Made by a program: the position numbers and the translations under genes. The notes below the pieces were generated by a model. The model searched no databases. It saw only the letters and a list, made by a program, of their open reading frames with translations, and was not told the DNA's origin. Shown here one piece after another: positions 59,883 to 64,000 of a stretch of 64,000 nucleotides of DNA. The DNA comes from an uncultured Lachnospiraceae bacterium (lineage in GTDB: Bacteria > Bacillota > Clostridia > Lachnospirales > Lachnospiraceae): contig CAJUBP010000006.1 in NCBI GenBank assembly GCA_910584585.1, positions 28,880 to 92,879 on the forward strand, given 5' to 3'. Each line of letters opens with the position of its first letter. Position 1 is the first letter of the stretch.

Positions 59883-60702
59883 TTTGTATAAGCAGCGGTA
59901 TATCGTTGCCAATGACAATAATGCAAGAATTATCAATTCCAATGCCCGTGTAGAGGAACGGATGCAGGAACTGAGAAGAGAAATGGCCAAGAAATTGGTG
60001 GCCGAAGGGCAGTCTGCCGACGGCTTTGTGGAAGGGCTGCCCATGGAACTGGTGGACGCAGTTCCGAAGGAAGAGGAAATCAGTCCGGAGGAACTATTGG
60101 AAAATGCCAGGCAGGAAGCGGAAGAAATTCTTGCGGAAGCACGCGGCCGGGCGGAAGCAGTGCTTGCCCAGGCCAATGAACAGGCAGTTTCCATCCGGAA
60201 ACAGGCGGAGGAAAGCGGCTATGAAACCGGGTATAGCAGCGGCCTTCAGGAAGGAAATGAGAAAGCAGCCGCTGAATTGTCCCTCCAGAGAAGCCGGATG
60301 GAAGAAGAACAGCGGCGGATGGAAGAGGAATACCGGCAGAAGATTGAGGAATTGGAGCCTTATCTTGTAGATATTGTTGCAGATGTATTTGAAAAAGTAT
60401 TCCATGTACAGTTTGACGATAAGAAGGAAATTTTGATTTATCTGATCCAGCAGACAATTTTAAGCACGGAAGGAACGAAAGACTTCCAGGTAAGAGTGAG
60501 TCTGAAAGATTATGAATTTATGGAAACTCATAAGAATGAGATTACAGAACGGGTCGGAGGGGCCGTACATGTGGAAATCATGGCGGACGCAAGTTTAAGC
60601 GAGCGTCAGTGCATGATTGAAACAGATTCGGGTATCTTTGACTGCGGTTTGGACGTACAGCTGGATCACCTGATCAAAGCGCTGCGGTCATTAAGTTTGT
60701 GA
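59875..60702 (+). CDS. fliH: Flagellar assembly protein FliH
   Basis: A 275-residue regulator of the FliI ATPase. The N-terminus MSNLYKQRYIVANDNNARI matches the usual start. A long charged coiled coil (about residues 70-165) with Glu/Ala-rich heptads leads to the C-terminal FliH domain, which ends ETDSGIFDCGLDVQLDHLIKALRSL. The proposed start is TTG 59875, eight bases after GGAGGTGA inside fliG; GTG 59863 lies within that site. Confidence 0.88.
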   Translation: MSNLYKQRYIVANDNNARIINSNARVEERMQELRREMAKKLVAEGQSADGFVEGLPMELVDAVPKEEEISPEELLENARQEAEEILAEARGRAEAVLAQANEQAVSIRKQAEESGYETGYSSGLQEGNEKAAAELSLQRSRMEEEQRRMEEEYRQKIEELEPYLVDIVADVFEKVFHVQFDDKKEILIYLIQQTILSTEGTKDFQVRVSLKDYEFMETHKNEITERVGGAVHVEIMADASLSERQCMIETDSGIFDCGLDVQLDHLIKALRSLSL

Positions 60703-60714
60703 GGAAGAAATACT

Positions 60715-62019
60715 GTGACATATAATTTAGATAAATATTATCAATTAGCCGACAGAAATTATTACAGACATCTGGGTAAAGTGGTTAAAATTGTAGGACT
60801 TACGATCGAGTCTGTGGGACCGAACGCCAAACTGAATGACTTGTGCAGAATCATTATTGATAAGAACAGGAATATTTCAATTATGGCGGAAGTGGTTGGT
60901 TTTCGGGATAAGAGACTGCTTCTAATGCCTTATGAAAGTGTAGAGGGATTAGGCGTGGGATGTATCGTAGAGAATACGGGACATCCTTTGTCTGTTTGTG
61001 TAGGAGATGAAATGCTGGGCCATACCTTAGACGGTATGGGACGGCCTACGGATATCGAAGAATTGTCCCTTCGGGAAGAGTATCCGGTAGACGCTCCTCC
61101 TCCGGATCCTATGGAACGTGTGATTATCAGCGAAGTGCTTCCTCTTGGCGTGAAGGCGGTGGACGGCCTGATTACCGTGGGAAAAGGACAGAGAATCGGT
61201 ATTTTTGCCGGTTCCGGCGTGGGGAAGAGTACGCTGCTTGGAATGTTTGCAAGGAATACCAAAGCAGATATCAATGTGATTGCGCTGATCGGAGAGCGGG
61301 GCAGAGAAGTCCGGGAATTTATTGAACGGGATATGGGAGAAGAAGGAATGCGCAGATCTGTTGTAATTGTAGCCACTTCTGACAGACCAGCGCTGCTTCG
61401 GAGGAACGCGGCAAAAACTGCCACTGCCATTGCGGAATATTTCAGGGATCAGGGCAAGGATGTGCTGCTGATGATGGATTCCCTGACACGTTTCTCTATG
61501 GCCCAGCGGGAAATCGGATTGGCTTCCGGAGAGCCGCCGGTAACCAGAGGTTATCCGCCCAGTGTGTATTCGGAGATGCCCAAGCTCTTAGAGCGGGCCG
61601 GCAATTCGGACAAAGGCTCCATCACCGGGCTGTATACGGTTTTGGTGGACGGAGACGATTTTAACGAGCCTATTACGGATACTGCAAGAAGTATTCTGGA
61701 CGGACATATTATGTTAGACCGAAAACTGGCCCATAAGAACCACTATCCGGCCATTGATGTATTGCAGAGCATCTCCCGTGTTATGAGTTCCATTGCAGAC
61801 AGCAAACACAAAGAGGCTGCCGGGAAATTGAAGAATGTAATGGCGACCTATCAGGAAGCAGAAGATTTGATAAATATCGGAGCTTACAAATCCGGTTCCA
61901 ATAAGAATATTGACTATGCCATAGAGAAGATTGACGCGGTAAATGAGTTTCTGCTTCAGGAAACCCATGATAAGTTTTCTTTCGAAGAAATTATGAGTAT
62001 GATGGAAGGATTGTTCTAA
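60715..62019 (+). CDS. fliI: Flagellum-specific ATP synthase FliI
   Basis: The 434-residue export ATPase shows Walker A FAGSGVGKSTLLG, GERGREVREF, Walker B VLLMMDSLTRFSMAQREIGLA, SGEPPVTRGYPPSVYSEMPKL and the C-terminal region after LAHKNHYPAIDVLQSISRV. GTG 60715 is the start after GAGGAAG. It acts with FliH and FliJ on either side. Confidence 0.96.
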   Translation: MTYNLDKYYQLADRNYYRHLGKVVKIVGLTIESVGPNAKLNDLCRIIIDKNRNISIMAEVVGFRDKRLLLMPYESVEGLGVGCIVENTGHPLSVCVGDEMLGHTLDGMGRPTDIEELSLREEYPVDAPPPDPMERVIISEVLPLGVKAVDGLITVGKGQRIGIFAGSGVGKSTLLGMFARNTKADINVIALIGERGREVREFIERDMGEEGMRRSVVIVATSDRPALLRRNAAKTATAIAEYFRDQGKDVLLMMDSLTRFSMAQREIGLASGEPPVTRGYPPSVYSEMPKLLERAGNSDKGSITGLYTVLVDGDDFNEPITDTARSILDGHIMLDRKLAHKNHYPAIDVLQSISRVMSSIADSKHKEAAGKLKNVMATYQEAEDLINIGAYKSGSNKNIDYAIEKIDAVNEFLLQETHDKFSFEEIMSMMEGLF

Positions 62020-62022
62020 GCT

Positions 62023-62472
62023 ATGGCAAAGTTTACATATAAGATGCAGAATATTCTGAATGTGAAATATAAGTTGGAAACACAGGCAAAAACTTCTTTT
62101 TCCCTGGCCGCTTCCAGGCTGAATCAGGAAGAAGAAAAGTTAGATATGCTGCGGCAGCGCAGAAGCGCTTATGAGAACCGTGCCAGAGAGCTTGTATCGG
62201 ATCGGCTGGATTTCCAGGAAATCAAGGTAAACCGCGTTGCCATTGAGACGATGAAAGGGGCCATTCAGAATCAGGTGGTTGCAGTCCATGTGGCGGAGCG
62301 CAATTTAGAAAGCGCGAGAAAGAAGCTGCAGAATGTGATGACGGAACGGAAAACCCATGAGATTCTCAAAGATAAAGCCTTTGAGGAATTTAAAAAGGAA
62401 CTGGAAAAAGAAGAGAGCAAGGCAGTGGATGAACTGGTAAGTTTTACCCACAATCATGCCGAGGAAAAATAA
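62023..62472 (+). CDS. fliJ: Flagellar export protein FliJ
   Basis: A 149-residue two-helix coiled-coil protein that works with FliI and FlhA. It begins MAKFTYKMQNILNVKYKLE, and the rest is charged helix with Glu/Lys/Arg heptads, as in the family. It starts 3 bp after fliI. Confidence 0.9.
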   Translation: MAKFTYKMQNILNVKYKLETQAKTSFSLAASRLNQEEEKLDMLRQRRSAYENRARELVSDRLDFQEIKVNRVAIETMKGAIQNQVVAVHVAERNLESARKKLQNVMTERKTHEILKDKAFEEFKKELEKEESKAVDELVSFTHNHAEEK

Positions 62473-62485
62473 GGTGGTGGACAGT

Positions 62486-63346
62486 ATGGCAGAAGATATC
62501 TTAGACCAGGCAGGTGAAGAAAACAGCGCTTTAGATAAGAAGGCCCAGAAGAAAGCGGAGAGAGCCCGGAAAAAAGAAGAGAAGAAGCAGAGAAAAGCGG
62601 AAAAAAAGCAGATGCAGGAAGAGGAATCACCGGATGAGGAAGAGAGCAGCGGAAGTAAGATCGCAGTGATTCTTGCCACAATTGTGTTCATTGCCATCTG
62701 GCTGGCAATTCTAGCCCTGATCATTAAAATGGATATCGGCGGATTCGGTTCCACAGTGCTTCAGCCGATTTTAAAGGACGTTCCTGTCATCAATAAAATT
62801 TTGCCGGAGACAGAAGAAGAGCCGGTTGTGGACGCCCAGTATCCATACACCACATTAGATGAGGCAATTGCGCGGATTAAGGAACTGGAAGTGGAACTTT
62901 CTAACAGCCAGTCCCAGTCCCAGGGCAATTCTGATTATGTGGCCCAGTTAGAAGCTGAAGTGGCAAGACTGCGGGAATTTGAGAATGAACAGTCCGCTTT
63001 TGAAGAGGAAAAGACGAATTTTTACAAAGAGGTTGTGTTCAATGAAAATGCGCCCGATATATCTGAATATAAAGCATATTATGAGAGCATCGATCCGGCC
63101 AATGCGGAAGTGCTTTACAAGCAGGTAGTGCAGCAGCAGGAGGCGGATGCTGAAATCGAAGAATATGCCAAGACTTACTCTGAGATGAAGCCCAAGCAGG
63201 CGGCGGCAATTATGGAGGCCATGCAAGATAATCTGAAACTGGTGGTGAAGATTCTGGAAAATATGGAAACAGACGCCAGAAGCGATATTCTTGCGGCAAT
63301 GAACGCCGAAGTCGCGGCCAGAATTACCAAGATGATGGAGCCGTAG
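62486..63346 (+). CDS. MotE-family (YlxF-like) flagellar membrane protein
   Basis: A 286-residue protein with an acidic/basic cytoplasmic N-terminus, one membrane helix (about 58-82, IAVILATIVFIAIWLAILAL), a periplasmic linker and coiled coil, and a C-terminal MgtE-N/FliG-like helical domain (MKPKQAAAIMEAMQDNLKLV, ILENMETDARSDILAAM). It occupies the ylxF slot between fliJ and fliK. MotE relatives chaperone the MotC stator in some bacteria; the exact role here is inferred. ATG 62486 after AAGGTGGTGG is preferred over the earlier frame opening in fliJ. Confidence 0.86.
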   Translation: MAEDILDQAGEENSALDKKAQKKAERARKKEEKKQRKAEKKQMQEEESPDEEESSGSKIAVILATIVFIAIWLAILALIIKMDIGGFGSTVLQPILKDVPVINKILPETEEEPVVDAQYPYTTLDEAIARIKELEVELSNSQSQSQGNSDYVAQLEAEVARLREFENEQSAFEEEKTNFYKEVVFNENAPDISEYKAYYESIDPANAEVLYKQVVQQQEADAEIEEYAKTYSEMKPKQAAAIMEAMQDNLKLVVKILENMETDARSDILAAMNAEVAARITKMMEP

Positions 63347-63434
63347 ATTTTGCTTCATAGACATCTATACTGTGGTTATAGGGTTCCCATAGGAATCATA
63401 TAATAAATAATCTGAGAAGAAAGGAGGAAAAGGA

Positions 63435-64000
63435 ATGACAAGCAGCAAAATATCCCAGATAGCGGCATTGATGCGGGCTTCGGAACTGACAGGCGCGCAG
63501 AAGAATCCGCAGCAGGAGAACAGCCCTGTATTCGGAGCCTTGTTAAGCCAGACTTCCGGCGGGAAAAAGGACGCGAGTGCCTGGAATGGGAATGTCATTC
63601 AGCCGCCAAAGGCAGGATGGAACAACCAGGAAGCCTTTGTGAAAGAAACAACCGGCAGCAGTTTTAAGGAGAATCCAATTGCCAGCAGCAATACCGGAGA
63701 TATCCAGGACAAATTGCCGGAGGATACCCAGGAAAAGCTGGAGGCTTTTGAAGAAAAGGTCACGGAAACTGTGGCTGAGGAACTGGGCGTGACAGAAGAG
63801 GAAGTCAAAGAAGCCATGGAAACCATGGGAATGACGGTACTGGATTTGACAGATCCGTCCAAATTGGCAGATTTGGTGATGGAACTGACAGGGAGCGAGG
63901 ATATCGGTTCTCTGCTGTTAAGCGAAGATTTTCAGCAGATTTTCGGGGAAATCAAGGAGTTAACCCAGGAGTTGGCAGCACAATTAGACCTTTCGCCGGA
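63435..64000 (+). CDS. fliK: Flagellar hook-length control protein FliK (3' end outside window)
   Basis: The frame starts at ATG 63435, ten bases after AAGGAGG, and is open to the window edge (188 complete codons). The visible part begins MTSSKISQIAALMRASEL and is Gly/Ser/Asn-rich, then acidic (EDTQEKLEAFEEKVTETVAE). The C-terminal FliK domain lies beyond the window. The call rests on position in the fla/che operon and the low-complexity composition. Confidence 0.75.
   Translation, partial: MTSSKISQIAALMRASELTGAQKNPQQENSPVFGALLSQTSGGKKDASAWNGNVIQPPKAGWNNQEAFVKETTGSSFKENPIASSNTGDIQDKLPEDTQEKLEAFEEKVTETVAEELGVTEEEVKEAMETMGMTVLDLTDPSKLADLVMELTGSEDIGSLLLSEDFQQIFGEIKELTQELAAQLDLSP

Noticed and set aside
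59487..60194. 235-codon minus-strand frame over fliG and fliH
   Set aside because: Low-complexity Ser/Ala sequence opposite two conserved flagellar genes.

Overview
The window looks like a chromosomal segment of a flagellated, spore-former-type anaerobic Clostridia bacterium, most likely Lachnospiraceae. This rests on gene content: CodY directly upstream of a fla/che operon, a sporulation-type SigK, a monomeric [FeFe] hydrogenase, FabK-type fatty-acid synthesis, a class B sortase, and DUF1292, DUF4250 and DUF5662 proteins. Promoters are sigma-A like and ribosome binding sites are purine-rich AGGAGG type. I see no rRNA, tRNA, CRISPR array, prophage, insertion sequence or attachment site. Most of the window is core genome.

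Region 1 (1-9.3 kb): the infB-rbfA-nrnA-truB-ribF translation/RNA operon, entered inside infB. It is followed by a Na/Pi cotransporter-PhoU fusion and a secreted SH3-NlpC/P60 hydrolase. Region 2 (9.3-13.3 kb): feoAB behind a Fur-like box, then a [FeFe] hydrogenase. Region 3 (13.4-20.8 kb): a class B sortase and a 1415-residue repeat-rich surface protein that ends at SPKTGE, followed by a NatAB-like ABC exporter.

Region 4 (20.8-26.2 kb): a divergent amino-sugar locus. nagB-nagA-ROK kinase-rpiR lie on the minus strand and nanE plus an SGNH esterase on the plus strand. The shared control region holds both promoters and repeated A/T-rich operator-like elements. Region 5 (26.2-34.3 kb): a SNF2 ATPase translationally coupled to a SWIM zinc-finger protein, an Hsp20 gene with a CIRCE element on its promoter, a small unrecognised gene, gltX and a UvrD-type helicase. 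Region 6 (34.3-35.8 kb, minus strand): an HD-GYP protein and a DUF1292 protein.

Region 7 (35.9-45.4 kb): a type II fatty-acid operon acpP-fabK-fabD-fabG-fabF-accB-fabZ-accC-accDA plus a second FabK/nitronate-monooxygenase relative. The two carboxyltransferase subunits are fused, fabH is absent, and FabT-like palindromes sit on the promoter. Region 8 (45.5-49.8 kb): a GH13/GlgX-fold protein that appears to have lost all catalytic residues, coupled to a TraX-family membrane protein; then DUF5662, DUF4250 and a SigK that lacks a pro-sequence. Region 9 (49.9-64 kb): yifB-dprA-topA-codY and then flgB-flgC-fliE-fliF-fliG-fliH-fliI-fliJ-motE(ylxF)-fliK, leaving the window inside fliK. This order parallels Bacillus subtilis with trmFO, xerC and hslVU missing.

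No complete novel system is evident. The best candidates for new biology are the GH13 pseudoenzyme/TraX pair, the tail-less SPKTG surface protein beside its sortase, the nanE-linked SGNH esterase, and the long Arg/Asn repeat tract of IF2. All functional calls are by motif reading and recall; no database search was run.
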